DNA of 64,000 nucleotides from JAXLVB01 sp046329195 (GTDB lineage Bacteria > Bacteroidota > Bacteroidia > Cytophagales > Spirosomataceae), in contig JAXLVB010000003.1 of the NCBI GenBank assembly GCA_046329195.1, positions 682,001-746,000 on the forward strand, read 5' to 3'. Position numbers and translations under genes: made by a program. Below the pieces are notes generated by a model. The model had not been told where the DNA came from and made no database searches. It was given only the letters and a program-made list of their open reading frames with translations. Position 1 is the stretch's first letter. Every line of letters starts with the position of its first letter. Of the stretch, positions 1-7,886 are shown in pieces.

Positions 1-516
1 GTGAACGGCCACCTCAACCCCTTGTAGTTCGGCCTGCGAAGCCCTAAAGTACAAGATCGTTTCGGTGCCAGTCGGTAGCTCCGGATTGCCTACCCAAGTG
101 GTAGGCTTCCAGTCGAAATGCGGCTTGATAGGCTTGGTTTCGTATCGTACATACTGAAAGTCTTCGGGGTGGCTACGGAGTGCATCGGCCCACGTTTCGA
201 GAAAATAAGCGTGCTCGGGCTGCCCGTAGAGGCCACCCACCTGATAGGTACGCCCGTTGAGCGTAAGGCGGGCTTCAGGCCGAACGGAGCGGATAAACTG
301 CTCGCCCGTTTGGAGGTGCTTAAAACTCACGCTCGAAGCATTGGGCGACAGCTGGATCTCCCGAGCGATGAGTCCGTTGCTGATGGTAAGTTTTTTTCCA
401 TCAGCACTGAGGCTAGCCGTGCTTTTGGCTGGAAAAGGCTGGAGGAGCCAGTCTTGAGCCAAGACCTGCATAGCGCATAGAATGCATCCTACTAAAAACA
501 ACAAGGTCTTTCGCAT
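1..516 (-). CDS. Secreted protein, N-terminal part (cut by window edge); possibly glycoside hydrolase
   Basis: The frame is open from the ATG at 516 to the window edge (172 codons, no stop), so this is a partial gene. The first ~20 residues form a signal peptide (basic start MRKT, hydrophobic core, end VLAQ). The mature part looks like a beta-sandwich: SNGLIAREI, TGEQFIRSVRPEA, a GLYGQPEHAYFLE stretch, and aromatic-rich HFDWKPTTW followed by LPTGT. This layout resembles N-terminal domains of large secreted glycoside hydrolases of Bacteroidota (GH36-like), but the catalytic part is outside the window, so the function is only a guess. It is divergent from the DUF2911 gene. Plus-strand frames inside it are shadows. 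Confidence 0.7.
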   Translation of the reverse strand, partial: MRKTLLFLVGCILCAMQVLAQDWLLQPFPAKSTASLSADGKKLTISNGLIAREIQLSPNASSVSFKHLQTGEQFIRSVRPEARLTLNGRTYQVGGLYGQPEHAYFLETWADALRSHPEDFQYVRYETKPIKPHFDWKPTTWVGNPELPTGTETILYFRASQAELQGVEVAVH

Positions 517-546
517 AGGTTTAGATAACTTTTGCGAAAAGGTAGT

Positions 547-554
547 TATTTTTG
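547..554 (+). promoter_or_regulatory. Putative -7 box for the DUF2911 gene
   Basis: TATTTTTG matches the Bacteroidota -7 consensus TAnnTTTG, about 80 nt upstream of the start codon. No TTTG is found at the expected -33 distance, so support is moderate. Confidence 0.35.
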
Positions 555-634
555 CCCCTCTATACCAAACTATTTTAAATACTTAACCCTATTCGGAGAG
601 CGACGAAACACGCACTCGGTTTTGTTTCTCTCGA

Positions 635-1498
635 ATGACAATCCTCATGAACAAACCAACCAACCTTATTTTGGCTCTTGCATTGAGCTTTTTTGTAGGA
701 GTAGCGCAAGCCCAGCTACAGACTCCTGCTGCTAGTCCGACGGCTACTATTGCGCAGAAAGTAGGCTTAGTCGATGTCAAAATTGAGTATTCTCGTCCCA
801 GTGCCAAAGGCCGTAAAGTGATGGGTGAACTGGTTCCTTTTGGCGAATTATGGCGCACAGGAGCCAACGCTTGCTCAAAAATTAGCTTTTCGGACGATGT
901 GACCATCGGCGGTACGAAAGTAAGCAAAGGCACCTATTCACTCTTTAGTATTCCGGGTGCACAGCAGTGGACGATTATTCTCAACAAAAACACCTCATTG
1001 GCAGGTGTGGACGGTTACAAACCCGAAGAAGATGCCGTGCGTGTTACGGTAAAACCAGAAACCATCAGCCCTCGGGTCGAAACCTTGACGATTGGTATTG
1101 CCAATACCAAAGACGATGCAGGTGATATTGAAATCAGCTGGGAAAACACTCGTGCTACGTTTACCTTTACGATGGACACCGACGGCAAAGTGATGGCAGG
1201 TATCAAGTCTATCATGAGTGGCCCGTCGGGCGATGCGTACTACCAAGCAGCGGTGTATTATCTTGAGCATGGCAAAGACGTTAACCAAGCCTATGAATGG
1301 ATTAACAAGTCTATCGCCATGAATGGAGAACGCTTTTGGGTATTGCGTCAGAAATCGTTGATGGAAGCCAAAATGAACAACTTCAAAGGGGCGGTTCAAA
1401 CAGCAGAAAAGTCAAAGAAATTAGCTTCTGAGGCCAAAAACATGGACTACGTTCGGATGAACGAAAAGTCTATCGCTGAGTGGAGTAAGAAGATGTAA
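635..1498 (+). CDS. DUF2911 family secreted protein with helical C-terminal domain
   Basis: A protein of 287 aa. A signal peptide (core LILALALSFFVGVAQAQ) is followed by a DUF2911 domain (about residues 30-170), recognisable by IEYSRPSAKGRKVMGEL and PFGELWRTGAN, then an alpha-helical C-terminal part (AYEWINKSIAMNG) that resembles TPR helices. DUF2911 proteins are abundant exported proteins of Bacteroidota with no known biochemical role. Two starts are possible: ATG at 635 and ATG at 647; the latter begins MNKPTN and gives a shorter n-region. The gene is monocistronic, with its own -7 box and a strong terminator shared with the convergent hemE. Confidence 0.9.
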   Translation: MTILMNKPTNLILALALSFFVGVAQAQLQTPAASPTATIAQKVGLVDVKIEYSRPSAKGRKVMGELVPFGELWRTGANACSKISFSDDVTIGGTKVSKGTYSLFSIPGAQQWTIILNKNTSLAGVDGYKPEEDAVRVTVKPETISPRVETLTIGIANTKDDAGDIEISWENTRATFTFTMDTDGKVMAGIKSIMSGPSGDAYYQAAVYYLEHGKDVNQAYEWINKSIAMNGERFWVLRQKSLMEAKMNNFKGAVQTAEKSKKLASEAKNMDYVRMNEKSIAEWSKKM

Positions 1499-1514
1499 TT
1501 CTTTGATGAATAAT

Positions 1515-1554
1515 CAACAAAAAAGCTGCTAATGACATAGCAGCTTTTTTGTTG
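1515..1554. terminator. Bidirectional rho-independent terminator
   Basis: Perfect 17-bp inverted repeat (arms 1515-1531 and 1538-1554) around the 6-nt loop ATGACA. The GC-rich core AGCTGCTA is flanked by A6 on one side and T6 on the other, so it works for both the DUF2911 gene and hemE, which converge on it. Confidence 0.9.
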
Positions 1555-1568
1555 TGAAGATTTCTATC

Positions 1569-2597
1569 TTATCCCCCATACTCCTTCACCGTATCAATAA
1601 AACACCGGACCTTGTCTGGGTCAGTGTCTGGATACACTCCATGCCCTAAGTTGGCAATATATCGCTGTGTACCAAACTGTCGAATCATTGCTTGGGTTTG
1701 CTTTTTGATTTCGGCGAAGTCGGCATATAATACACAAGGGTCAAGGTTACCTTGAAGTGTTTTGTCTGGAATCATCGCTCGGCTCTCGGCAATGTCCATA
1801 TTCCAATCTAAGCCCACTACTTCGCAAGCCAGCGAATTCATCGCTTTTCGAGCAAAAAAAGCTCCTTTGGCAAACACCGTTACGGGTACTTCGGTAATGG
1901 CATCGCAGATTTGTGAGATATAGCGCTGCGAATATTCTTCATATTGTTGAGGCGATAAAATACCCGCCCACGAATCAAAAATCTGTACCAAATTAGCTCC
2001 TGCGGCTATTTGTGCTTTGAGATAAGCGATGGTACTATCTGTTATTTTCTGTAACAGTTGATGCGACAAAGTAGGGTCTGTGTAGAGGGTCTTTTTAGCC
2101 TTTGAAAAGGTTTTTGAGCCACGTCCCTCTATCATATAGCAAAGAATCGTAAAGGGGGCACCTGCAAAGCCAATCAGAGGGACACGTCCGTTGAGTTCAC
2201 GTTTCACCAACCGAATTGCTTCTAGCACATAACCCAAATCTGTTTCGGGGTTAGCCACTCGTAACGCTTCTACATCGGCAAGCGATTGTACTGTTTTTGG
2301 GAAAATAGGCCCTGTTTTTTCAATAAGCTCATAGGGTAACCCCATCGCTTCGGGTACCACCAAAATATCAGAAAAAATAATGGCTGCATCAACGCCCAAC
2401 AAGTCAACAGGTTGAATAGTTACCTCGGCAGCGAGTTCGGGAGTAGTGGCTAATTTAATAAAGTTTCCTGCTTTTTCTCGAACAGCTCGATATTCTGCCA
2501 AAATTCGCCCAGCCTGGCGCATCATCCACACGGGCACTCGCTCTACCTGCTCGCCTCGAGCTGCACGCAACAATAAGTCATTTTGTAAAGATTCCAT
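1569..2597 (-). CDS. hemE: Uroporphyrinogen decarboxylase
   Basis: Removes four carboxyl groups from uroporphyrinogen III to give coproporphyrinogen III in cytoplasmic heme synthesis. The family signature RVPVWMMRQAGRILAEYR lies near residues 21-38, followed by conserved DAAIIFSDIL and IGFAGAPFT. I chose ATG 2597 (MESLQNDLLL, 342 aa, the normal length for the family); an upstream in-frame TTG at 2618 would add seven residues but lies upstream of and across the -7 box TATCTTTG (2603-2610). That box ends only 5 nt before the ATG, suggesting a leaderless mRNA. It is convergent with the DUF2911 gene and downstream of the thioredoxin gene, from which a terminator separates it. Confidence 0.95.
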   Translation of the reverse strand: MESLQNDLLLRAARGEQVERVPVWMMRQAGRILAEYRAVREKAGNFIKLATTPELAAEVTIQPVDLLGVDAAIIFSDILVVPEAMGLPYELIEKTGPIFPKTVQSLADVEALRVANPETDLGYVLEAIRLVKRELNGRVPLIGFAGAPFTILCYMIEGRGSKTFSKAKKTLYTDPTLSHQLLQKITDSTIAYLKAQIAAGANLVQIFDSWAGILSPQQYEEYSQRYISQICDAITEVPVTVFAKGAFFARKAMNSLACEVVGLDWNMDIAESRAMIPDKTLQGNLDPCVLYADFAEIKKQTQAMIRQFGTQRYIANLGHGVYPDTDPDKVRCFIDTVKEYGG

Positions 2598-2602
2598 AGC
2601 CA

Positions 2603-2610
2603 CAAAGATA
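2603..2610 (-). promoter_or_regulatory. -7 box of hemE adjacent to the start codon
   Basis: TATCTTTG read on the minus strand, exact match to TAnnTTTG, with 5 nt between its G and the hemE ATG. No -33 TTTG is evident. Transcription would begin at or very near the A of the ATG. Confidence 0.55.
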
Positions 2611-2642
2611 CGGTGCAAGCCTCAGAATGGATTGAATTTCTT

Positions 2643-2673
2643 GAAAAAAACAAAAGACTGCCCCGAAAGGCAG
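2643..2673 (-). terminator. Terminator of the thioredoxin lipoprotein gene
   Basis: Minus-strand hairpin CTGCC-N6-GGCAG followed by TCTTTTGTTTTTTT. It lies between the stop of the thioredoxin gene (2713) and the hemE promoter. Confidence 0.75.
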
Positions 2674-2712
2674 CCTTCTTTTTCTGTTTTTGGATAACGA
2701 AATTATTAAAAC

Positions 2713-3246
2713 TTACAAACTGGAAAGTGCATTAGAAGGGAGTTTGGGACTATACTGCTTTAGATATTGAGTAAACAAAGCAGGTGGTTGAAAGCCTTTG
2801 ATTCGCCCCATGTACTTGCCTTGCGCATCTAAGAACACAATAGTTGGATATTGCTTTACGCCATATTTCTCAGCAATGTCCATTCCCGCAAACCAATCTA
2901 TATCTACTTTATAGGCCAAATAACGTTCGTTGGCATAAGTGGCAACGCCTGAGTTAGAGAATGTCTCTTGTTCCATCTGGCGGCAGGGGCCACACCATGT
3001 AGCCATAAAGTCTAAAAAGATAGCTTTATGTGTACGCTTGGCCTCTTTTAGTAGGTCTTCAAACGAGCCTGTAAAAAACACCACTTGCTGATTTAGGCTT
3101 TTTTTCGTCGCAGTATTGGTAGTTGGTTTGGCAACTACTACAGCAGGTTGGGTGGCATTATGTTGTAACGTAACCGAAGGCGTGCGGGCACACTGTTGAA
3201 ACAGTAATCCTACCATTACAGCTATTAGTAAACGATTCGTTTTCAT
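2713..3246 (-). CDS. Thioredoxin-fold lipoprotein
   Basis: A protein of 177 aa, start ATG 3246. The N-terminus has a hydrophobic core ending LLFQQC, a somewhat loose lipobox, so it is probably lipid-anchored outside the inner membrane. A Thioredoxin_7/DsbD-gamma-like domain follows (about residues 55-165): FLDFMATWCGPCRQME holds the CxxC pair, and YPTIVFLD the cis-proline. It likely reduces or isomerises disulfides in envelope proteins; the partner is not evident. A -7 box and a 7-bp hairpin precede it. Confidence 0.85.
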   Translation of the reverse strand: MKTNRLLIAVMVGLLFQQCARTPSVTLQHNATQPAVVVAKPTTNTATKKSLNQQVVFFTGSFEDLLKEAKRTHKAIFLDFMATWCGPCRQMEQETFSNSGVATYANERYLAYKVDIDWFAGMDIAEKYGVKQYPTIVFLDAQGKYMGRIKGFQPPALFTQYLKQYSPKLPSNALSSL

Positions 3247-3261
3247 GATTTTATAATTCGG

Positions 3262-3278
3262 TTGGGTATTCTACCCAA
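3262..3278 (-). promoter_or_regulatory. Hairpin in the thioredoxin gene leader
   Basis: Perfect inverted repeat TTGGGTA-TTC-TACCCAA, 15 nt upstream of the ATG, between the -7 box and the start codon. It may be a translational hairpin or an operator; its role is unknown. Confidence 0.4.
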
Positions 3279-3297
3279 TTACTATCACGAATCGTGC

Positions 3298-3305
3298 CAA
3301 AGTTA
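3298..3305 (-). promoter_or_regulatory. -7 box of the thioredoxin lipoprotein gene
   Basis: TAACTTTG on the minus strand, an exact TAnnTTTG match, 51 nt upstream of the ATG. No TTTG is seen at the -33 spacing. Confidence 0.45.
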
Positions 3306-3324
3306 TTTTCTTGTAAAAAAATCA

Positions 3325-3357
3325 TAAAAAAAGGCTGCCTCGTATGAAGCAGCCTTT
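3325..3357 (-). terminator. Terminator of the 24-repeat protein gene
   Basis: Stem AAAGGCTGC / GCAGCCTTT (arms 3330-3338 and 3349-3357) with a 10-nt loop, followed on the minus strand by a run of seven T. It lies 20 nt past the stop codon. Confidence 0.85.
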
Positions 3358-3377
3358 CCTGAAACTAATTTTCACTA

Positions 3378-5453
3378 CTAATACTTAACGCCTAATGCCT
3401 TTAAGGTTTCTAAGTTTAAGTTCCCTTGTGGCAAGTTATTGTCTTTCTGGAACTGCAACAATGCCGCACGAGTTTTGGCACCGAGGTTATCGTCTAACGG
3501 ACCTGGGTCATAGCCTTTGGCTTTTAGTGCACGCTGAATCTCCAGCATGGTAGCTTTGGTCAGCTTGCTATCACACAAAATTTCTACCCAGTCAGCATAG
3601 GTGCTGTTTGATACCAATGCTTGGGCTGTGTAAGTACCATATTCGGCAGCAATTGGTGTTTCACGAGTAGCGGCTGGTGTTTTCACTACGGTTTTATTAA
3701 CGGTAGTGTATTGAGCAGCAATATCCGATTCTTTGGCACTTGCAGCTACATCTATCACTTGGCGAGTAACGGTCTTGTACTCAGCGGGTACATCTACTAC
3801 ACGAGTAGTAGCGGGCGAAACCAATACTTGTTTGGTACGAGTAGCGTACACGGCTGGCACGTCAATCTCACGAGTAGTAGCAACCGAGGCAATCACTTGC
3901 TTGCTAATAGTTTTGTATTCGGCCGGAATCTCTACTTCACGAGTAGTAGCGGGCGAAACCAATACTTGTTTGGTACGAGTAGCATACACAGCTGGTACGG
4001 CAAACTCTTTCACTTCGGCGTCTTTGACGAGTGCTTGTTTGGTTAAGGTAACGTACTCTGCCGGAATCTCAATTTCACGAGTTGAAGCCGCACGAGCCAC
4101 TACTTGCTTGGCGTAAGAAGCATACTCAGCAGGGATTTCGATTTCACGAACCGATGCTGCACGAGCTACCACTTGCTTCGTGATGGTGGCGTACTCGGCC
4201 TCAATAGCCGTAGCACGAGAGTATGCTGCGTTTCCAGTGGTTTGAACTCCTTCTGGATTCACCAACAATTGCTTAGTAATAGTAGCATACTCAGCCGGAA
4301 CGTCAAACTCACGAGTGCTCGCTGGACGAGCCAATACTTGCTTGGTGATGGTCTTATACTGCGCAGGTGTGGTGATTTCTTTGGTAGTAGCAGGGGTTTT
4401 CAGCACTTGCTTCGTGATGGTTTTGTACTCAGCAGGGACTTCAACCAAACACAAGATACGGCAGTCTTCAGGGTTTGCCGACAAACAAGAAGGATCAACC
4501 TGACGGCGCTCGTACTTGGTATAAGCATCCCGAATTTTTACTCGCTCTGTCACAGTCTCATACACCGGTGGAACCGTAACTAATTGCTTCACTGCTTCTT
4601 TAATCAATACTTGTTCCGTTACGGTTTTGTATTCGGCCGGAATCACTTCCAAGCGCTTAGAAGCTTCTTTGACCAACATACGTTCCGTAGTCACTTTGTA
4701 GGTTGGCAATGCAGCCGTCAAGCGGCTGGCTCCTTCTTTAACCAATACACGCTCTGTCACGGTTTTGTACTCAGTCGGAATCACCTCCAACTTCTTGGCA
4801 GCTTCTTTGGCTACATACTGTACTGAAGTTGTCTTAAATTCCGCAGCAAGAATCTCCAGCCGCTTGGATGCGTCTTTTGACACTACTCGGTCTGTGCTGG
4901 CTTTATACACAGCAGGAAGAATCTCGTACCGCTTCGAAGCATCCTTCACTATATACTGTTCTGTCACGGTTTTGTACACAGCAGGTACTGCTTCAAGACG
5001 CTTGGCGGCTTCTTTAATCAATACTTGTTCGGTAGCCGTTTTGTAAGTAGCCGGAACATACTCTAAGCGCTTCCTAGCTTCCTTTGCGATGTATTGTTCG
5101 GTTTCAGTTTTGTAAACGGCAGGTACAATTTCTACTTTTTTACCTGCTTCTTTTACCAAAACTTGCTCCGTTACCGTCTTGAATTTAGCAGGCGTTACGT
5201 CTAAGCGTTTGGCAGCGTCTTTTACTAAAAGCTGCTGTGATTCAGTGCCGAGCTGAGCAGCCACTACATCGAGGCGGGCGCTGGCTTCTTTGGATACGTA
5301 TTGCTCTGACTTGGTTTGAAACTGAGTCGGTTTCAAGCATTTAGCATAGCATTTGCCAGGAACAGCGTTTGGAGGTAAGTCTGCAGGAGTTTGAGCCAAC
5401 AAAACGCCTGTGCTGAATAGCACTAAGGATAAAGATAATAAACGTTTTTGCAT
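3378..5453 (-). CDS. Secreted protein with 24 repeats of 23 residues and a C-terminal peptidoglycan-binding domain
   Basis: A protein of 691 aa. Residues 1-20 are a signal peptide; 21-42 carry CYAKC. Two blocks of twelve 23-residue repeats follow: block A (43-318) with consensus AEYKTVTEQVLVKEAxKRLE and block B (341-625) with AEYKTITKQVLxxPATTREI. A 22-residue linker (319-340) with three cysteines separates them; unit 3 of block B has a 9-residue insertion. Residues 626-691 form a PG_binding_1 domain (LDDNLGAKTRAALLQFQ). The repeats alternate polar and hydrophobic residues and probably form an extended beta structure between the wall and another envelope layer. The function is not known. Plus-strand frames here are shadows. 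Confidence 0.85.
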   Translation of the reverse strand: MQKRLLSLSLVLFSTGVLLAQTPADLPPNAVPGKCYAKCLKPTQFQTKSEQYVSKEASARLDVVAAQLGTESQQLLVKDAAKRLDVTPAKFKTVTEQVLVKEAGKKVEIVPAVYKTETEQYIAKEARKRLEYVPATYKTATEQVLIKEAAKRLEAVPAVYKTVTEQYIVKDASKRYEILPAVYKASTDRVVSKDASKRLEILAAEFKTTSVQYVAKEAAKKLEVIPTEYKTVTERVLVKEGASRLTAALPTYKVTTERMLVKEASKRLEVIPAEYKTVTEQVLIKEAVKQLVTVPPVYETVTERVKIRDAYTKYERRQVDPSCLSANPEDCRILCLVEVPAEYKTITKQVLKTPATTKEITTPAQYKTITKQVLARPASTREFDVPAEYATITKQLLVNPEGVQTTGNAAYSRATAIEAEYATITKQVVARAASVREIEIPAEYASYAKQVVARAASTREIEIPAEYVTLTKQALVKDAEVKEFAVPAVYATRTKQVLVSPATTREVEIPAEYKTISKQVIASVATTREIDVPAVYATRTKQVLVSPATTRVVDVPAEYKTVTRQVIDVAASAKESDIAAQYTTVNKTVVKTPAATRETPIAAEYGTYTAQALVSNSTYADWVEILCDSKLTKATMLEIQRALKAKGYDPGPLDDNLGAKTRAALLQFQKDNNLPQGNLNLETLKALGVKY
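3800..3983 (-). repeat. Recent 138-bp internal duplication in the 24-repeat gene
   Basis: The stretches 3800-3845 and 3938-3983 are identical over 46 nt and lie 138 bp apart, exactly two 69-bp repeat units. They encode two identical units of block B (AVYATRTKQVLVSPATTR). Confidence 0.8.
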
Positions 5454-5572
5454 TATATGGGTTGGGATAGTTAGGTTTGGGATGTTGGAGTTTAAAATTA
5501 AAACAAAATTTATAAATATGATATACTCACCTCAAAAAAAAATTGATTATCAATTTATTAAGGGAGTTTATC

Positions 5573-5580
5573 TACTTTTG
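5573..5580 (+). promoter_or_regulatory. Putative -7 box for engB
   Basis: TACTTTTG, an exact TAnnTTTG match, but 120 nt upstream of the start and without a -33 TTTG. Weak support. Confidence 0.3.
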
Positions 5581-5699
5581 CATTTACTTTTCTGACGAAT
5601 GTTAGGGAGCGAAGTAACAAATTATTACGGCAATTTGCACCAACTTTTATGTCTTTTGTACTTCTCTATTGAGTTGTAGTGATTATAAATACGTTCTGA

Positions 5700-6314
5700 A
5701 TGATAATGAAAATACAGCAAGCTCTTTTTCTGCAAAGCAATAGCGATTACAAAAAAAGCCCCAAGCCCGACAAGCCTGAGTATGCGTTTATAGGACGTTC
5801 TAATGTGGGCAAATCATCGTTAATTAATACGCTCACCCAAAAGAAAGACCTTGCTAAAACATCGCAAAATCCTGGCAAAACTCGTTTAATTAATCATTTT
5901 ATCATTAATAATTCGTGGTATCTGGTAGATTTGCCTGGCTACGGATACGCCAAAGTGAGTAAAGTAGAGCGGGAAAAATTTGAAAAAATGATTCATGGCT
6001 ATTTGCAAAATCGTAGTAATCTGGTGTGTACGTTTGTACTCATAGATGTACGCCATCCTGCTCAAAAGGTAGATTTGGAGTTTATGGCGAAACTAGCCGA
6101 ACGAGGGATTCCTTTTTACATTATTTTTACTAAAGCCGATAAACTCGGCAAAGGTACGGTGGCTCAAAACGTGGCAGCTTACCAACAAAAAATGCTCGAA
6201 ACGTGGGAAGAAATGCCACACTATTTTGTAACCTCGTCCGTTAGTAAAGAAGGGCGAGAGGCGCTGTTGGAGATGATTGAGGCCATGAACAAAGACTTTA
6301 AACCAACGGAATGA
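5700..6314 (+). CDS. engB: Ribosome biogenesis GTPase EngB (YihA/YsxC)
   Basis: A 204-aa essential GTPase of large-subunit assembly. All G motifs are visible: G1 GRSNVGKSS (about 32-40), the switch stretch KTSQNPGKTRLIN, G3 DLPGYGYA, G4 TKAD, and SSVS near the C-terminus. Length is normal. The ATG at 5700 is followed by a second in-frame ATG (5706); both are plausible. It is followed 135 bp later by the DUF5606 gene, which has its own -7 box. Confidence 0.95.
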   Translation: MIMKIQQALFLQSNSDYKKSPKPDKPEYAFIGRSNVGKSSLINTLTQKKDLAKTSQNPGKTRLINHFIINNSWYLVDLPGYGYAKVSKVEREKFEKMIHGYLQNRSNLVCTFVLIDVRHPAQKVDLEFMAKLAERGIPFYIIFTKADKLGKGTVAQNVAAYQQKMLETWEEMPHYFVTSSVSKEGREALLEMIEAMNKDFKPTE

Positions 6315-6384
6315 GTTGGTAGGTTTGGGTCTAATTATTGAATTTTAAGCAGCTCTTATCCACTTAACCACAAGGGATTTCGTT

Positions 6385-6392
6385 TATCTTTG
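6385..6392 (+). promoter_or_regulatory. -7 box of the DUF5606 gene
   Basis: TATCTTTG, an exact TAnnTTTG match, 57 nt upstream of the ATG. No -33 TTTG at 19-21 bp. Confidence 0.4.
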
Positions 6393-6449
6393 CACGCTGT
6401 TTGAACCATTGAGACAATTTATACTTCAATAAACTTTTTATTTGACTGC

Positions 6450-6896
6450 ATGGAATTATTGAGAGAAGTAGCCAACATTTCAGGAAAACCCGGCTTGTAT
6501 CGAATCGTAAAGCCTACTCGTACAGGGGTAATTGTAGAAACACTTGACGCTAAAAAAGAAAAAACCGTAGTAGGTGGCAACGCTAAAGTATCGGTGTTAA
6601 AAGACATCTCGGTTTATTTGAATGACCGCCAAGATAGCGCTAAGCCTCTTGCTGAGATTTTTGAAGCCATTCATCAACTCCACGGAACAGCCATTGCGTT
6701 AGATGCCAAAACAGCGTCAAATTCAGAGCTTTTTGATTTTTTGGGAGGAGTAGAACCCAACTTTGACCGAGAACGAGTGTATCCTTCTGACATTCGTAAA
6801 ATGATTGTTTGGTACAATATTGTTGCCCACAATCTACCCGAAGCCTTCGTGAAAAGCGAAGAACCTGCCTCTGAGGCTACTCCCGTAAGCCAATAA
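6450..6896 (+). CDS. DUF5606 family conserved protein
   Basis: A 148-aa cytoplasmic protein (no signal peptide or membrane segment) of a family conserved in Bacteroidota. It starts MELLREVANISGKPGLY; conserved features are the beta-rich N-terminal part (residues 1-60) and FDRERVYPSDIRKMIVWYN toward the C-terminus. The tail is acidic and poor in structure. No function is established for the family. Its terminator lies inside the 3' end of the convergent epimerase gene. Confidence 0.85.
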   Translation: MELLREVANISGKPGLYRIVKPTRTGVIVETLDAKKEKTVVGGNAKVSVLKDISVYLNDRQDSAKPLAEIFEAIHQLHGTAIALDAKTASNSELFDFLGGVEPNFDRERVYPSDIRKMIVWYNIVAHNLPEAFVKSEEPASEATPVSQ

Positions 6897-6911
6897 TATT
6901 GACTAGACTTA

Positions 6912-7886
6912 TTAGCTTACAAGTGTATATTGCTCAGCCGCTGGCTTCTGCTCAGCGGCTTTTTTGTACCCTACGATTTGGCGCCATGCCGTCTGGATGG
7001 TTGGGAATTGAAACCGAAAACCACTTTCGAGCAAGCGTGTAGGTACTACTCTACGGCTTTTGAGAATGAGCTCTGTTTCGGTACCTATCAGCCAAGCCCC
7101 TAGACGGAGTAGCCAAGTGGGTGTAGGCAAACCTATAGGCATGTGCATTGTCTCTCGCAGGCTTCGCATGAGATGGGTGTTGGTAATGGGCGAGGGCGCT
7201 GCTATATTGAAGGTTCCCTCCAAATCAGGTCGTTTGAGGAGAAATTCGACCGCCCGAGCAAAATCAAGCTCATGTACCCAGCTCACAAACTGACTACCTG
7301 CACCTTGCTTTCCGCCCAAACCCACTCGCACCAAATTGCGCAACCGCCAAAAAACCCCCTCAGTTTTGCCCAACACAATGGCCGTTCGGAGGGCTACTTT
7401 TCGTACCGAAGCAGGCACAGAGGCTTCATAAAAAGCCTGCTCCCATTGTTTGGCCACCTGTACCGAAAAATCATCATGGTATTCGCCTGTGTATTCGTCT
7501 TGGCTACGGTCTTCGGCATGGCGGTAAATGGTAGCCGTAGAGGCATTTAGCCATACGTTGGGTGGCTGTTTGAGTTGTAACAATGCCTGCCCGAGTACTT
7601 GGGTAGCTTTCACTCTAGAGTCAATAATGGCCTTTCGGTTGCTGGCGTTGTAACGGCAATTGACACTGCGTCCCGCCAAATTGATAAGGGCATCGGCTCC
7701 TTCTAATTCCTGAACCCACGAGCCGAGGTTTTGGCCATCCCAGTGTACAAACCGAGCTATTCTTGTCGAATCAAACGATGCCATAGAGCGCCGACTTAGT
7801 ATGATTACTTCAGCTTTGGTCGAAAAATAATCTGCTAACACCGAGCCCAGATACCCTGAGCCTCCGGCAATGATGAGTTTTTTCAT
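6912..7886 (-). CDS. TIGR01777 family NAD(P)-dependent epimerase/oxidoreductase
   Basis: A 324-aa SDR-type protein. The nucleotide-binding motif GGSGYLG is at about 8-14, NLAGRSVNCRYN lies near 90, and the C-terminal DUF1731-like part ends near residue 305. The substrate is unknown for this family. Its ATG overlaps the stop of the DCC1 gene (ATGA), so the two are translationally coupled. The operon is preceded by an operator also found before the nearby GbsR-like gene. The last codons (AAEQKPAAEQ) coincide with a terminator hairpin for the opposite strand. Confidence 0.88.
   Translation of the reverse strand: MKKLIIAGGSGYLGSVLADYFSTKAEVIILSRRSMASFDSTRIARFVHWDGQNLGSWVQELEGADALINLAGRSVNCRYNASNRKAIIDSRVKATQVLGQALLQLKQPPNVWLNASTATIYRHAEDRSQDEYTGEYHDDFSVQVAKQWEQAFYEASVPASVRKVALRTAIVLGKTEGVFWRLRNLVRVGLGGKQGAGSQFVSWVHELDFARAVEFLLKRPDLEGTFNIAAPSPITNTHLMRSLRETMHMPIGLPTPTWLLRLGAWLIGTETELILKSRRVVPTRLLESGFRFQFPTIQTAWRQIVGYKKAAEQKPAAEQYTLVS
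6936..6965 (+). terminator. Terminator of DUF5606 embedded in the opposite gene's coding end
   Basis: AGCCGCTG-N9-CAGCGGCT followed by TTTTT. It serves the plus-strand DUF5606 gene although it lies inside the last ~18 codons of the minus-strand epimerase gene. Confidence 0.8.

Noticed and set aside
4104..5046. Long plus-strand frames opposite the 24-repeat gene
   Set aside because: They are antisense shadows produced by the 69-bp periodicity of the real minus-strand gene.
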